A stretch of 37,225 bases of DNA, taken from an uncultured Rhizobiaceae group bacterium. GTDB taxonomy: Bacteria > Pseudomonadota > Alphaproteobacteria > Rhizobiales > Rhizobiaceae. This document shows, piece after piece, positions 27,323 through 35,777 of the stretch (positions are counted from its first letter, which is position 1; every line of letters begins with the position of its first letter). The DNA lies in the NCBI GenBank assembly GCA_938044775.1, contig CALIOE010000065.1, positions 1 to 37,225 of the forward strand. Reading direction: 5' to 3'. A program made the translations under genes and the position numbers. Under the pieces are notes generated by a model that did not search any database, was not told the DNA's origin, and was given only the letters and a program-made list of their open reading frames with translations.

Positions 27323-27336
27323 TCGGGCCAGTCGTC

Positions 27337-27990
27337 CTATCGAGAGGCGATAGCGTCCTTCCAGTCGCCCGGCCGCACATGGCCCACGATTTCAAAAGTT
27401 TCGGAACCGCGCGGTTTGAGAATGTAGGCCACGCCCTGTGGCTTGGGATAGATCCCGGTCGCCGCCTCGAACGGATCATCGTGCCCGACAATGATGGTGT
27501 TGGTCCCTGCAGCTGGATGGGTGGCAAGCATCGGCTTTATCCGGCCTGCCATTTCGGCCACTTGCGCGTCGCTGTACTCCTCCGCTGGCTCGAAGTTAAG
27601 GTCGGCGAGCTTTTGGCTGCTGCCAAAGGCAATCCGTGCCGTCTGCCAGGCACGGCAATACTCGCTCGAGTAAACCGCACCAACCGGAATATCCAAAAGT
27701 TGGAACGCAGCGCCGATCGTCTCGGCTTCCTTCCAGCCTTTCTCACTCAATGATCGCTGGGTTGCGCAGTTGCCCATGACAGCGCTGATCTGGTCGGCGT
27801 AATCCTTCTCCGTCGACGTGTGGCGGATATAGATGACATGGCCGCCGGACTTCAACATCTTCGACAGGGCCGCCGCGTTCGAGTTTTCAGCCGCGTGGCT
27901 TGGCCATGACAGAGTTGCAAGGGTAAGGAAGACCGCACACAGGCGAAGGGATTGTCCGGCAATCGCGCCGGATTTTGCACACTTTTTCAT
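27337..27990 (-). CDS. Exported histidine phosphatase family protein
   Basis: 217 residues with a signal peptide (MKKCAKSG then a hydrophobic stretch, predicted cut after WPSHA). The phosphohistidine motif reads YIRHTSTEK (R56, H57), where RHG is the usual triad, so the third position is Thr. The second histidine is in IIVGHDDPFE, and SSEYCRAWQTA carries the conserved arginine. It therefore keeps the catalytic pair and is probably an active periplasmic phosphatase; the substrate is unknown. GGAG precedes ATG 27990. The leader has a TCGGGG/CCCCGA hairpin (28005-28023), a TATAAT box (28075-28080) and an inverted repeat at the expected -35 position. Confidence 0.87.
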   Translation of the reverse strand: MKKCAKSGAIAGQSLRLCAVFLTLATLSWPSHAAENSNAAALSKMLKSGGHVIYIRHTSTEKDYADQISAVMGNCATQRSLSEKGWKEAETIGAAFQLLDIPVGAVYSSEYCRAWQTARIAFGSSQKLADLNFEPAEEYSDAQVAEMAGRIKPMLATHPAAGTNTIIVGHDDPFEAATGIYPKPQGVAYILKPRGSETFEIVGHVRPGDWKDAIASR

Positions 27991-28088
27991 TTTTTCTCCA
28001 ATCCTCGGGGTTCAAGGCCCCGAAACCAAAGTTGCCTGTTTCGACTAGAGCATAATTGGCAGAATTGCAAAAAAATTATATAAATCAG

Positions 28089-28117
28089 TAGTTTAGAATT
28101 AGTCTAGTTCTAAACTA
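28089..28117. promoter_or_regulatory. Operator-like 10-bp inverted repeat (Irr-box-like half sites)
   Basis: TAGTTTAGAA and TTCTAAACTA are perfect 10-base arms separated by 9 bases. The core half sites TTTAGAA and TTCTAAA equal those of the rhizobial Irr iron-control box as I recall it, but that box has a 3-base spacer. The repeat sits at about -21 to -49 relative to a minus-strand TATAAT at 28075-28080, that is, upstream of the histidine phosphatase gene. Confidence 0.5.
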
Positions 28118-28134
28118 GAGTTTTAGCCTCATGT

Positions 28135-28557
28135 TTACCAGGAGCGCCGCGGTCCCGTGTCAATATGGATGTGGCCGCCGCGGTTGCCACGATACCGCTT
28201 GTGGCCACCCACCGCGGACTGGTCTTTGACATATTCGTAAACGGCCCCCATGTCCGCATCGACCTTGAAGTCCACGGCCCGGCAGGTCTTGTGATAAGAG
28301 CCGCTGGCGCCACCGATGCGGCGGTTGTGCCATGGGCTGCGCCAAGTGGACCCCACATGTACGTCACCATAATTATGAGCGACACGGCGCAGGACGCGTT
28401 TCAGCTTCCATGGGACACACCAGGACGCGCCGCGATAGTTTACTTCGCCCTCACCACCAATGCGATACAGGCCGGGCAGGCTCGAGCAGGCTGCCAGCAA
28501 AAACAAACAAAGTGCGAGCGTGAGCGATTTAAGAATTCCTGCCTCAGGCGTGACCAT
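28135..28557 (-). CDS. M15-type peptidase lipoprotein (small)
   Basis: 140 residues. A lipoprotein signal ends at LLAAC, with the acylated Cys24. The mature domain has STWRSPWHNRRIGGASGSYH, then CRAVDFKV (H89 and D96 as the zinc-ligand SxHxxxxxxD pattern), and GGHIHIDTGPRRSW (H129/H131). This is the D-Ala-D-Ala carboxypeptidase-like M15 fold, which cleaves or binds peptidoglycan peptides in the periplasm. A longer paralogue with the same ending lies 0.6 kb to the right. The start ATG 28557 has CAGG 6 bases upstream. Peptidase activity is inferred from the metal ligands. Confidence 0.82.
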   Translation of the reverse strand: MVTPEAGILKSLTLALCLFLLAACSSLPGLYRIGGEGEVNYRGASWCVPWKLKRVLRRVAHNYGDVHVGSTWRSPWHNRRIGGASGSYHKTCRAVDFKVDADMGAVYEYVKDQSAVGGHKRYRGNRGGHIHIDTGPRRSW

Positions 28558-28705
28558 GAAACCTGTCCAAATTTGAAGAAGCTTGATGCGGGCCCCGCAG
28601 CCCGGCTGGTGAATATTTTGGAAAGAATTCCCTTAAAATTCGTCTTTAAACTTGGTTAACTTCTAAAAAGGCATCACAAATCCAATTTCTTGGGGAGTCT
28701 CTTCA

Positions 28706-29125
28706 ATGTTTGAAACGGTAAACTGGATCGCGATCTTCGTCGCGACGCTCGCTTCTATGGCCATCGGTGCAGGCTGGTATTCGGGCCTGGCGAAACCCTG
28801 GATCGCAGCAAACGGATTCAGTCAGGAGCAGATTGACTCGATCGAGGCTAATGACACTCCGATGATCTATGTGATCGCGGCTGTCTGCCACTTGATCATG
28901 GCCTTTGTTCTCAGCGGCGTGATCATTCACGCCGGCGGTGAACAAATCACGCTGTCGGACGGGTTGATAACGTCAGCTCTGGTCTGGCTTGGTTTTGTTG
29001 TCACCACGATGAGTGTCAATCACCGGTTTCAATTCAAACCCTGGTCATTGACCGTGATCGATTCCGGTCACTATTTGCTGGTGCTTTTGGCGCAGGGCGC
29101 AATCATTGGCTGGTTCGGGATTTAG
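28706..29125 (+). CDS. DUF1761 family membrane protein
   Basis: 139 residues with four hydrophobic segments at about 5-27, 52-75, 84-105 and 118-138. The start NWIAIFVATLASMAIGAGWYS and the GFVVTTMSVNHRFQ region are typical of DUF1761. The function of the family is unknown. GGGGAG precedes ATG 28706 by 9 bases. It converges with the long M15-type lipoprotein gene (10-bp gap) and lies between the two M15 paralogues. Confidence 0.85.
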   Translation: MFETVNWIAIFVATLASMAIGAGWYSGLAKPWIAANGFSQEQIDSIEANDTPMIYVIAAVCHLIMAFVLSGVIIHAGGEQITLSDGLITSALVWLGFVVTTMSVNHRFQFKPWSLTVIDSGHYLLVLLAQGAIIGWFGI

Positions 29126-29135
29126 GAACTGTCGG

Positions 29136-29921
29136 CTACCAGGTACGCTTTGGCCCGGTATCGATGTGGTAGAAACCTCCACGGTAGCGCTTGTATCCTC
29201 CTACTAACGGATGACGTGCGAGCCACCGCGTCAGTCCTCTGGTCCGTCCGCGAACCCGAAAATCCACAGCACGGCAACCCAGATGGTAGGATCGGCGTTT
29301 GCCGCCAACGCGTCGATTATGACCGCGACTGCGGTAGGTGCTGTTGACGACAACAGGACCGAAGCGACGGGACACCTGGCTGATAACCTTCTTCAGTCGC
29401 CCGGGCACGCAGCGCCATGGAGCATTAAGGCTCACCCTGCGCGACCGGCCGGCCACATAAGCCGCCTTGCGCGTTTTCACCCGAACTTTCTTGCTGCGGG
29501 ATGTACGGCGGGCTTTACGTTTGTTGGTTTTCGATGCAGCCCGCTTTTTGCTTTTGCGTTTTTTCTTGGTGACCAGGAGGGCGGTGCGCGTTCCCTTTGA
29601 CACCTTTTGGGCCTTGCGTTTCTTTCGCCTCTCGGCGCGCTTGGATTTTCGCAGGGCAAGTGCATCGCTGCGCTTCTGCTTGAACTCCCTGGCCGATTTT
29701 TCTTTCAAGGCTTTCGCGCGCTTACGGGCGCTGAGAATTTTTGCCTGCCTGCTCTTTTCAACCGCCGAGAGGCTGGCGGTCCTTTTTGCACCGTCATGAG
29801 TGCTGGTGGTGGTTTGTGTGCACGACGCGATCAACAGCGCCGAAAATGCGAGAAGCGCCAGACGGGCGACCGGAAAAATACTATTCACAATTGTTATCCA
29901 GTTGGGGCACGACAATATCAT
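29136..29921 (-). CDS. M15-type peptidase lipoprotein with long Lys/Arg-rich linker
   Basis: 261 residues from ATG 29921; ATG 29939 or GTG 29888 are alternatives, and the GTG start would give a compact 23-residue lipoprotein signal. The lipobox is LIASC (Cys34 from the chosen start). Residues 56-162 are a low-complexity linker in which almost every second residue is Lys or Arg. The C-terminal domain has NSTYRSRGHNRRVGG, SYHLGCRAVDFRV (H213, D220) and YKRYRGGFYHIDTGPKRTW, the same M15 pattern as the smaller paralogue nearby. The linker could bind acidic polymers such as LPS or peptidoglycan-associated material; this is inference. Confidence 0.8.
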   Translation of the reverse strand: MILSCPNWITIVNSIFPVARLALLAFSALLIASCTQTTTSTHDGAKRTASLSAVEKSRQAKILSARKRAKALKEKSAREFKQKRSDALALRKSKRAERRKKRKAQKVSKGTRTALLVTKKKRKSKKRAASKTNKRKARRTSRSKKVRVKTRKAAYVAGRSRRVSLNAPWRCVPGRLKKVISQVSRRFGPVVVNSTYRSRGHNRRVGGKRRSYHLGCRAVDFRVRGRTRGLTRWLARHPLVGGYKRYRGGFYHIDTGPKRTW

Positions 29922-30005
29922 CCCCACCCCGGAACTCATTGCACAGGCCTGTTAAAGCAAGCCAATTTGGACTCTTGGTGAATTGTGGCCTCTCCATGGC
30001 GGCGG

Positions 30006-30020
30006 GGTCACAATCTGTGA
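30006..30020. promoter_or_regulatory. Candidate operator upstream of acs
   Basis: GTCACA-ATC-TGTGAC is a perfect 6-bp inverted repeat 126 bp before the acs start. A second repeat, CACAC-ATG-GTGTG, lies at 30079-30091. The rest of the roughly 200-bp gap before acs holds no gene. Confidence 0.4.
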
Positions 30021-30145
30021 CTCGCTGAAACAAGGCGTACCGGCCGACGGGTGCCTGACCGTCGCAAGTCTAATGGACCACACATGGTGTGACGTATAGG
30101 TTGGTTGGCGGAATCAAGGGTTAAACCCCGCCAAGGGAGGTCTCC

Positions 30146-32101
30146 ATGTCAGAGAAAACGTATGCCGTACCGGCTGATATTGCCGCCAAGGCCCATATCG
30201 ACAAAGCCAAGTACGATAAAATGTATGCCGCCAGTGTGTCCGACCCGGATGCTTTTTGGGCCGCAGAAGGCAAGCGCCTCGACTGGATCAGGCCTTACAC
30301 CAAAGTGAAGAATTCGACATTCGAATACCCTGATGTCTCGATCAAGTGGTTTGAGGACGGGACGCTGAACGTCTCAGCCAATTGCATTGACCGGCACCTT
30401 GCGACGCGGGGAGACCAGACAGCCATAATCTGGGAAGGCGACGACCCCAACGACGATGCGCACATTACCTACCGGCAATTGCACGAGCATGTCTGCCGGC
30501 TGGCCAATGCCATGAAGGCCGAAGGCGTCAAAAAGGGCGACCGGGTTACGCTTTACATGCCGATGGTGCCGGAAGCAGCTTATGCCATGCTGGCCTGCAC
30601 CCGCATCGGCGCGGTTCACTCAATTGTCTTTGGCGGATTCTCCCCCGATGCCCTTGCCGGCCGGATCGTGGATTGTAAATCAACATTTGTGATCACGGCA
30701 GACGAGGGGCTGCGCGGCGGCAAACCCATTCCGCTGAAAGCCAATACAGACGCGGCAATTGAAATTGCCGCGACCCAGGGCATGAAGGTCGAAAAGGTGC
30801 TGGTTGTCGAACGTACCAAGGGAAAAATCGAATGGCAGCCTGGTCGAGACGTGTGGTATCATGAAGCCGTTGGCGCGGCATCGACGGACTGTCCGCCGGA
30901 AGAGATGAATGCGGAGGACCCGCTCTTCATTCTTTACACATCCGGTTCAACCGGACAGCCAAAGGGTGTTTTACACACCACCGGCGGCTACCTCGTCTGG
31001 GCTGCCATGACCCACCAATACGTGTTCGATTATCAAGATGGCGAAGTATACTGGTGCACCGCCGATGTCGGTTGGGTGACCGGACATTCCTATATCGTTT
31101 ATGGCCCGCTGGCCAATGGCGCGATTACCCTGATGTTCGAGGGTGTGCCGAACTACCCCGACACATCGCGCTTCTGGCAGGTCTGCGACAAGCACAATGT
31201 CAGCATTTTCTATACTGCACCGACAGCAATTCGTGCGCTCATGCAGGGTGGCGAAGAACCCGTGAATTCCACGTCCCGCAAATCACTGCGGCTTCTCGGC
31301 ACTGTGGGCGAACCGATTAACCCGGAAGCCTGGGAATGGTACTACAATGTGGTTGGCGACGGACGATGCCCGATTGTGGATACCTGGTGGCAAACTGAAA
31401 CCGGCGGTCACATGATCACGCCACTACCCGGTGCCACCGCGCTGAAGCCCGGCTCTGCGACTTTGCCGTTCTTCGGTGTGCAACCGCAACTGGTGGACAA
31501 TGACGGCAATCCGCTTGAAGGCGCGGCTGACGGCAATCTCTGCATCGTTGATTCATGGCCCGGGCAAATGCGTACCGTCTACGGCGACCACGAGCGGTTC
31601 GTCCAAACCTATTTCTCAACCTACAAGGGCAAATACTTCACCGGTGACGGCTGCCGTCGTGACGAGGATGGTTACTACTGGATCACGGGTCGCGTCGATG
31701 ATGTGATCAACGTTTCCGGACACCGGATGGGAACAGCAGAGGTCGAGTCAGCACTGGTTGCCCACGAAGCCGTATCTGAAAGCGCGGTTGTCGGCTTTCC
31801 CCACGACATCAAGGGTCAGGGTATCTACTGCTATGTGACATTGATGGCAGGGGTAGACCCCAGCGATGAGCTCAAAGGTGAATTGCGCAATCACGTACGC
31901 AAGGAAATCGGACCCATCGCTTCGCCTGACGCGATTCAATGGGCGCCAGGCCTGCCAAAGACCCGCTCGGGAAAAATCATGCGACGCATTTTGCGCAAGA
32001 TTGCGGAAGATGATTTCGGTTCGCTTGGAGATACTTCGACGCTTGCCGATCCGGCAGTCGTCGATGATCTGATTGAAAACCGACAGAACAAGAGCCAGTA
32101 G
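30146..32101 (+). CDS. acs: Acetyl-CoA synthetase (acetate--CoA ligase)
   Basis: Activates acetate through acetyl-AMP to acetyl-CoA. The protein has 651 residues, the family norm. The AMP-binding P-loop is [11 protein letters not shown], with the downstream [10 protein letters not shown] and [20 protein letters not shown] motifs and the C-terminal acetylation site [11 protein letters not shown], whose lysine is the usual target of reversible acetylation. GGGAGGT precedes ATG by 5 bases. A RidA-type gene starts 8 bases after the stop, indicating an operon. Two inverted repeats upstream may be operators. Confidence 0.98.
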   Translation: MSEKTYAVPADIAAKAHIDKAKYDKMYAASVSDPDAFWAAEGKRLDWIRPYTKVKNSTFEYPDVSIKWFEDGTLNVSANCIDRHLATRGDQTAIIWEGDDPNDDAHITYRQLHEHVCRLANAMKAEGVKKGDRVTLYMPMVPEAAYAMLACTRIGAVHSIVFGGFSPDALAGRIVDCKSTFVITADEGLRGGKPIPLKANTDAAIEIAATQGMKVEKVLVVERTKGKIEWQPGRDVWYHEAVGAASTDCPPEEMNAEDPLFILYTSGSTGQPKGVLHTTGGYLVWAAMTHQYVFDYQDGEVYWCTADVGWVTGHSYIVYGPLANGAITLMFEGVPNYPDTSRFWQVCDKHNVSIFYTAPTAIRALMQGGEEPVNSTSRKSLRLLGTVGEPINPEAWEWYYNVVGDGRCPIVDTWWQTETGGHMITPLPGATALKPGSATLPFFGVQPQLVDNDGNPLEGAADGNLCIVDSWPGQMRTVYGDHERFVQTYFSTYKGKYFTGDGCRRDEDGYYWITGRVDDVINVSGHRMGTAEVESALVAHEAVSESAVVGFPHDIKGQGIYCYVTLMAGVDPSDELKGELRNHVRKEIGPIASPDAIQWAPGLPKTRSGKIMRRILRKIAEDDFGSLGDTSTLADPAVVDDLIENRQNKSQ

Positions 32102-32108
32102 GACGACT

Positions 32109-32507
32109 GTGAAACGTCATCTCATTTCGACAGGCTCGCCGTTTGAAAAGACGGCGGGCTATAGTCGTGCTGTCGTGCAGGAAACACCGGCGGGAATGTG
32201 GGTCTTTGTTTCCGGTACCACAGGATACGACTATGCGACGATGAAAATGCCGGCAGATGTCGAAACCCAGACCCGCAATTGCCTGGCAACGATTGGGGAC
32301 ACGCTGGACTCTGCCGGATGTGGATTTGAGCATGTGGTACGATGCCACTACTATGTGACCGACCGGGCTTTCGTTGAGGCTGTCTTTCCGATTCTGGGTG
32401 AAACTTTCGGCCGGGTGCGGCCGGCGGCAACCATGATTATCTGCGACCTCAATGAACCGGAGATGAAGATAGAAATCGAAGTGACGGCACTGAAGGTCCA
32501 GAACTGA
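32109..32507 (+). CDS. RidA/YjgF-YER057c-UK114 family protein
   Basis: 132 residues of the Rid family. RidA itself hydrolyses reactive enamine/imine intermediates made by PLP enzymes; other members have different or unknown substrates. Visible family features are VFVSGTTGYD, ETQTRNCLATIGDTL, VVRCHYYVTD, and RPAATMIICDL with the conserved Arg-Pro, ending in KIEIEVTALK. The start is GTG 32109, with TAGGAC just upstream; a TTG at 32073 lies inside acs and is unlikely. It probably follows acs in one transcript and converges with the amidotransferase gene. Confidence 0.9.
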   Translation: MKRHLISTGSPFEKTAGYSRAVVQETPAGMWVFVSGTTGYDYATMKMPADVETQTRNCLATIGDTLDSAGCGFEHVVRCHYYVTDRAFVEAVFPILGETFGRVRPAATMIICDLNEPEMKIEIEVTALKVQN

Positions 32508-32519
32508 CAAACATGGCTG

Positions 32520-33290
32520 CTAGCCAGATTCAGCTGCCTTACGAATTGCCTCGCCAAAGGCCTCGAAGAGGACGCGGTTGACCGGGTTCACCTGAGGATC
32601 ATATTCGGCGTGCCACTGAACCCCCAGCGCAAAACCACTGGCGTCGGACACGCTGATCGCCTCGACTGTACTGTCCTCGGCCACACCCTCAATGACAATT
32701 CGGCTTCCAGGGTTCAAGACGCCCTGACCATGCAACGAATTCACACGAATTTTGGAGACACCGTAGAGTTGCTCGAACTTTCCGTCCGGAACAAAGGTAA
32801 CGTCGTGGCGGTCAGCAAACAGGACAGACTGGTCCGGGTGGATTTCGCCGTTATCAAGCCTCGGCATGCGGTGGTTCATCCGGCCGGGGATGTCGCGGAT
32901 TTCAGGGTGAAGCGACCCCCCAAATGCCACATTGATTTCCTGCATGCCGCGACAAATGCCGAACAGCGGGACGCCGCGCTCGACACAGGCCAGTGAAAGC
33001 GACAGTGCAAGTCTGTCTCGCCGTTCGTCATAGGGCTCATAGGCTTCGTCGGCCTCGGTTTCAAAATTCGTCGGATGGACGTTAGCCCGCGCGCCGGTCA
33101 ATACGATCCCGTCTACAGCGTTGAGCAGATCATCTATGTCGGTGACATCAGGCGTGCCGGCAAAGATCAGCGGCAGAGCGCCCGACACGTCGGCAATGGC
33201 ACTCAGGTTTGATTCTCCGGCCAGCTGGGTCTGGTACCGGTCTTCGACACTGTAGCTGTTGCCGATCACCCCAACGATTGGTTTCTTCAT
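32520..33290 (-). CDS. Class I glutamine amidotransferase, gamma-glutamyl-GABA hydrolase (PuuD-like) family
   Basis: 256 residues. The nucleophile Cys113 lies in LFGICRGMQEIN; the His/Glu of the triad are in VQWHAEYDP (H227, E229). The N-terminus PIVGVIGN and GGSLHPEIRD region match peptidase C26 enzymes that hydrolyse gamma-glutamyl amides, as PuuD does for putrescine breakdown. The substrate here is inferred only. ATG 33290 was chosen from family similarity; the frame extends about 200 codons further upstream over the divergent transporter, which is not coding here. It is divergent from that transporter with a 167-bp gap to the leader ORF. Confidence 0.88.
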   Translation of the reverse strand: MKKPIVGVIGNSYSVEDRYQTQLAGESNLSAIADVSGALPLIFAGTPDVTDIDDLLNAVDGIVLTGARANVHPTNFETEADEAYEPYDERRDRLALSLSLACVERGVPLFGICRGMQEINVAFGGSLHPEIRDIPGRMNHRMPRLDNGEIHPDQSVLFADRHDVTFVPDGKFEQLYGVSKIRVNSLHGQGVLNPGSRIVIEGVAEDSTVEAISVSDASGFALGVQWHAEYDPQVNPVNRVLFEAFGEAIRKAAESG

Positions 33291-33457
33291 CTTCTTGCCC
33301 ACACGTCCGAAATGGACTCCGCATCGCCTCTTTTGCCCAGTGGTGTTCTTCTGGTCAAGCAATCCGCCACCTGACCCCACGGAACCGACATAGCTCACTC
33401 TGTTTTCTTCGGCCGAGCTCTGGCCTCTGCATGTTTTGCAAGATAAGGGAGGCTTTA

Positions 33458-33496
33458 ATGATTCCCTCAAACCGACAAGTGGCGCGACGTCTGTGA
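33458..33496 (+). CDS. 12-codon leader ORF overlapping the transporter start
   Basis: The frame encodes MIPSNRQVARRL. It has a strong ribosome site, AAGGGAGG, ending 5 bases before its ATG, whereas the transporter GTG at 33493 has no good site of its own. Its TGA stop (33494-33496) overlaps that GTG as GTGA, so ribosomes finishing the leader could restart on the transporter. A sequencing frameshift joining both frames is an alternative. Confidence 0.5.
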   Translation: MIPSNRQVARRL

Positions 33497-34416
33497 ACCC
33501 CTTGCGCGGCATTGCCTTCAAGGTGCTGTCGATTGCCATTTTCATGGCGATGGCATCGTGCATTAAGTCGGCCGCGACCCATGTCCCGGCAGGAGAGGCC
33601 GTATTTTTTCGGTCGCTGTTTGCCATTCCTGTCATTTTGATATGGCTGGCCTGGCGACGGGAATTGCTACAGGGGCTGGTTACCAAAAACCCGCTGGGCC
33701 ATCTGTGGCGCGGCCTGGTCGGAACTACGGCGATGGGTCTTGGTTTCGCGGCTCTGGGATTGCTGCCCCTTCCTGAAGTCACCGCCATTGGATATGCGGC
33801 GCCGATCCTGACCGTCATTCTGGCGGCCATGTTTCTGGGCGAACGGGTGCGCATATTCCGCCTGTCTGCTGTTGTTCTTGGCCTCATTGGCGTGGTGGTC
33901 GTGCTGTCACCGCGGCTGACCGTAATCGGTCAGGCAAATGTCCAGTCGGCCGAAACCCTGGGCGCGATCCTGATGCTTATGGGCGCAGTGTTCATGGCGC
34001 TCGCGCAGGTCTTCGTGCGCAAACTGGTCAACACTGAGGGAACGCCTGCCATCGTCTTCTACTTTTCGGTTTCGGCCACGGCACTGTCGCTGTTGACGTT
34101 GCCGTTCGGCTGGGTCGTTCCCAGTTGGCAGGAAGCTGGCTTGCTGATCATGGCGGGTCTTCTGGGCGGGTTCGGTCAGATTTGCCTGACGACGAGCTAC
34201 CGCCATGCGGAGACATCCGTGATCGCGCCCTTTGAATACACATCGATCATCCTGGCCGTTGCAGTCGGCTACTGGCTTTTCGATGAAGTTCCAACGTCAA
34301 CGACACTGTCCGGAGTGGCGCTGGTCGTTCTGGCCGGACTGGTCATCATTTACCGCGAGCGGCAGCTGGGGCTTGAACGGGCAAAACAGCGCAGGGTCAT
34401 GACGCCGCAAGGTTGA
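33493..34416 (+). CDS. DMT-superfamily transporter, EamA family
   Basis: 307 residues with ten predicted hydrophobic helices in two EamA repeats, the arrangement of the drug/metabolite transporter superfamily. Repeat one contains PAGEAVFFRSLFAIP and GYAAPILTVILAAMFLGE; repeat two has GFGQICLTTSYRHAETSVIA and the PFEYTSIILAVAVGYWLFDE motif. The substrate is unknown. GTG 33493 (reading MNPLRGIAFKVLSI) was chosen: the longer frame from TTG 33436 begins upstream of the ribosome site and reads non-conserved residues. Translation is probably coupled to the preceding 12-codon ORF. It ends 19 bp before the convergent argG. Confidence 0.88.
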   Translation: MNPLRGIAFKVLSIAIFMAMASCIKSAATHVPAGEAVFFRSLFAIPVILIWLAWRRELLQGLVTKNPLGHLWRGLVGTTAMGLGFAALGLLPLPEVTAIGYAAPILTVILAAMFLGERVRIFRLSAVVLGLIGVVVVLSPRLTVIGQANVQSAETLGAILMLMGAVFMALAQVFVRKLVNTEGTPAIVFYFSVSATALSLLTLPFGWVVPSWQEAGLLIMAGLLGGFGQICLTTSYRHAETSVIAPFEYTSIILAVAVGYWLFDEVPTSTTLSGVALVVLAGLVIIYRERQLGLERAKQRRVMTPQG

Positions 34417-34435
34417 ACACATTCTCCGGCGTATC

Positions 34436-35686
34436 TTATTTTTTCAGCTTGCGTTGGCGCGCGGCCAGTGTGCGCAATCGCAATGCGTTGAGCTGGATAA
34501 AGCCGTGCGCGTCCTCCTGGTCATAGGCACCGGCATCGTCCTCGAAAGTCACCAGTTCCTCTGAATAGAGCGATGATTCACTGGCGCGGCCCGTGACAAT
34601 AACATTGCCCTTGTAAAGTTTCAGATTGACCTCGCCTTCCACATGGATCTGTGAATGGTCAATGGCGGCCTGCAACATCTCGCGCTCGGGCGAGAACCAG
34701 AAGCCGTTGTAGATCAGCTCGGCATAACGCGGCATCAGCTCGTCCTTGAGATGTGCGGCACCACTGTCCAGCGTAATCGATTCCATCGCCCGGTGTGCGG
34801 TCAGCAAAATGGTGCCGCCCGGTGTTTCGTATATGCCGCGTGACTTCATGCCGACAAAGCGGTTTTCAACCAGATCCAGCCTGCCGATTCCGTTGTCATG
34901 GCCGAGCGTATTGAGCTGGGTGAAAAGCTCCGCCGCTTTCATCCGTTTGCCATTGATGGAGACCGCGTCGCCCTTTTCAAAACCAATCGTAATGTCGGTA
35001 GCTTTGTCAGGTGCGGTCTGCGGATCAATTGTGCGCATATAGACGTATTCCGGAGCTTCTACTGCCGGGTCTTCCAGCACCTTTCCCTCCGATGAGGAGT
35101 GCAGAAGGTTTGCATCAACCGAAAATGGCGCTTCACCCTGTTTGTCCTTGGAGACAAAAATCTGGTTGGCTTCGGCAAAATCGATGAGATCGGTGCGGGA
35201 TTTGAACTCCCATTCGCGCCAGGGTGCGATGACCTTGATGTCCGGGTCGAGTGCATAGGCAGCAAGCTCGAACCGCACCTGGTCGTTGCCTTTGCCCGTG
35301 GCTCCGTGGGCGATCGCGTCGGCTCCGGTTTCTCTGGCGATCTCGATCAGGCGTTTAGATATCAGCGGCCGGGCGATGGAAGTCCCGAGCAGATAGACGC
35401 CTTCATAAACGGCATTGGCGCGAAACATGGGAAACACGAAGTCGGCGATGAATTCTTCGCGCACGTCTTCGATAAAAATCTCTTTGATGCCGAGTCCTTC
35501 GGCTTTGCGCTTGGCATCTTCGAGCTCGGCACCATCGCCAATAGCGCTTTGCCCGAGGTCGGCTGTAAAGGTGACGACTTCGGCACCATATTCAGTCTGA
35601 AGCCATTTCAGAATGATCGATGTGTCGAGGCCGCCGGAATAGGCGAGAACGACTTTCCTGACGTCGCCCTTTTTGATCTTTGGCAT
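34436..35686 (-). CDS. argG: Argininosuccinate synthase
   Basis: Joins citrulline and aspartate, using ATP, in arginine synthesis. The protein has 416 residues. The ATP pyrophosphatase loop [10 protein letters not shown] is at 14-23, with [14 protein letters not shown] and the citrulline-binding [10 protein letters not shown] downstream. ATG 35686 fits the family start (KVVLAYSGG at residue 11). No strong ribosome site is evident. The 91-bp gap to the PAP2 gene holds an inverted repeat GACGGTT/AACCGTC (35738-35779) of unknown meaning. Confidence 0.97.
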   Translation of the reverse strand: MPKIKKGDVRKVVLAYSGGLDTSIILKWLQTEYGAEVVTFTADLGQSAIGDGAELEDAKRKAEGLGIKEIFIEDVREEFIADFVFPMFRANAVYEGVYLLGTSIARPLISKRLIEIARETGADAIAHGATGKGNDQVRFELAAYALDPDIKVIAPWREWEFKSRTDLIDFAEANQIFVSKDKQGEAPFSVDANLLHSSSEGKVLEDPAVEAPEYVYMRTIDPQTAPDKATDITIGFEKGDAVSINGKRMKAAELFTQLNTLGHDNGIGRLDLVENRFVGMKSRGIYETPGGTILLTAHRAMESITLDSGAAHLKDELMPRYAELIYNGFWFSPEREMLQAAIDHSQIHVEGEVNLKLYKGNVIVTGRASESSLYSEELVTFEDDAGAYDQEDAHGFIQLNALRLRTLAARQRKLKK

Positions 35687-35777
35687 GTGTACTGGTCTTC
35701 TTGAAATGCGGTATGGCCGCTGTTTGGCCGCACTTTAGACGGTTAAGTCGGGCACACAAGACCGATTTGCTCAACCG

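Noticed and set aside
29886-29900. Sequence resembling half a lac operator (GGATAACAATT on the minus strand)
   Set aside because: It lies in the start region of a lipoprotein gene, lacks the symmetrical partner, and there is no lac-type system nearby; treated as chance.
32520-33887. Extended amidotransferase frame up to 33887
   Set aside because: The extra codons are antisense to the transporter and have no similarity; the family start is at 33290.
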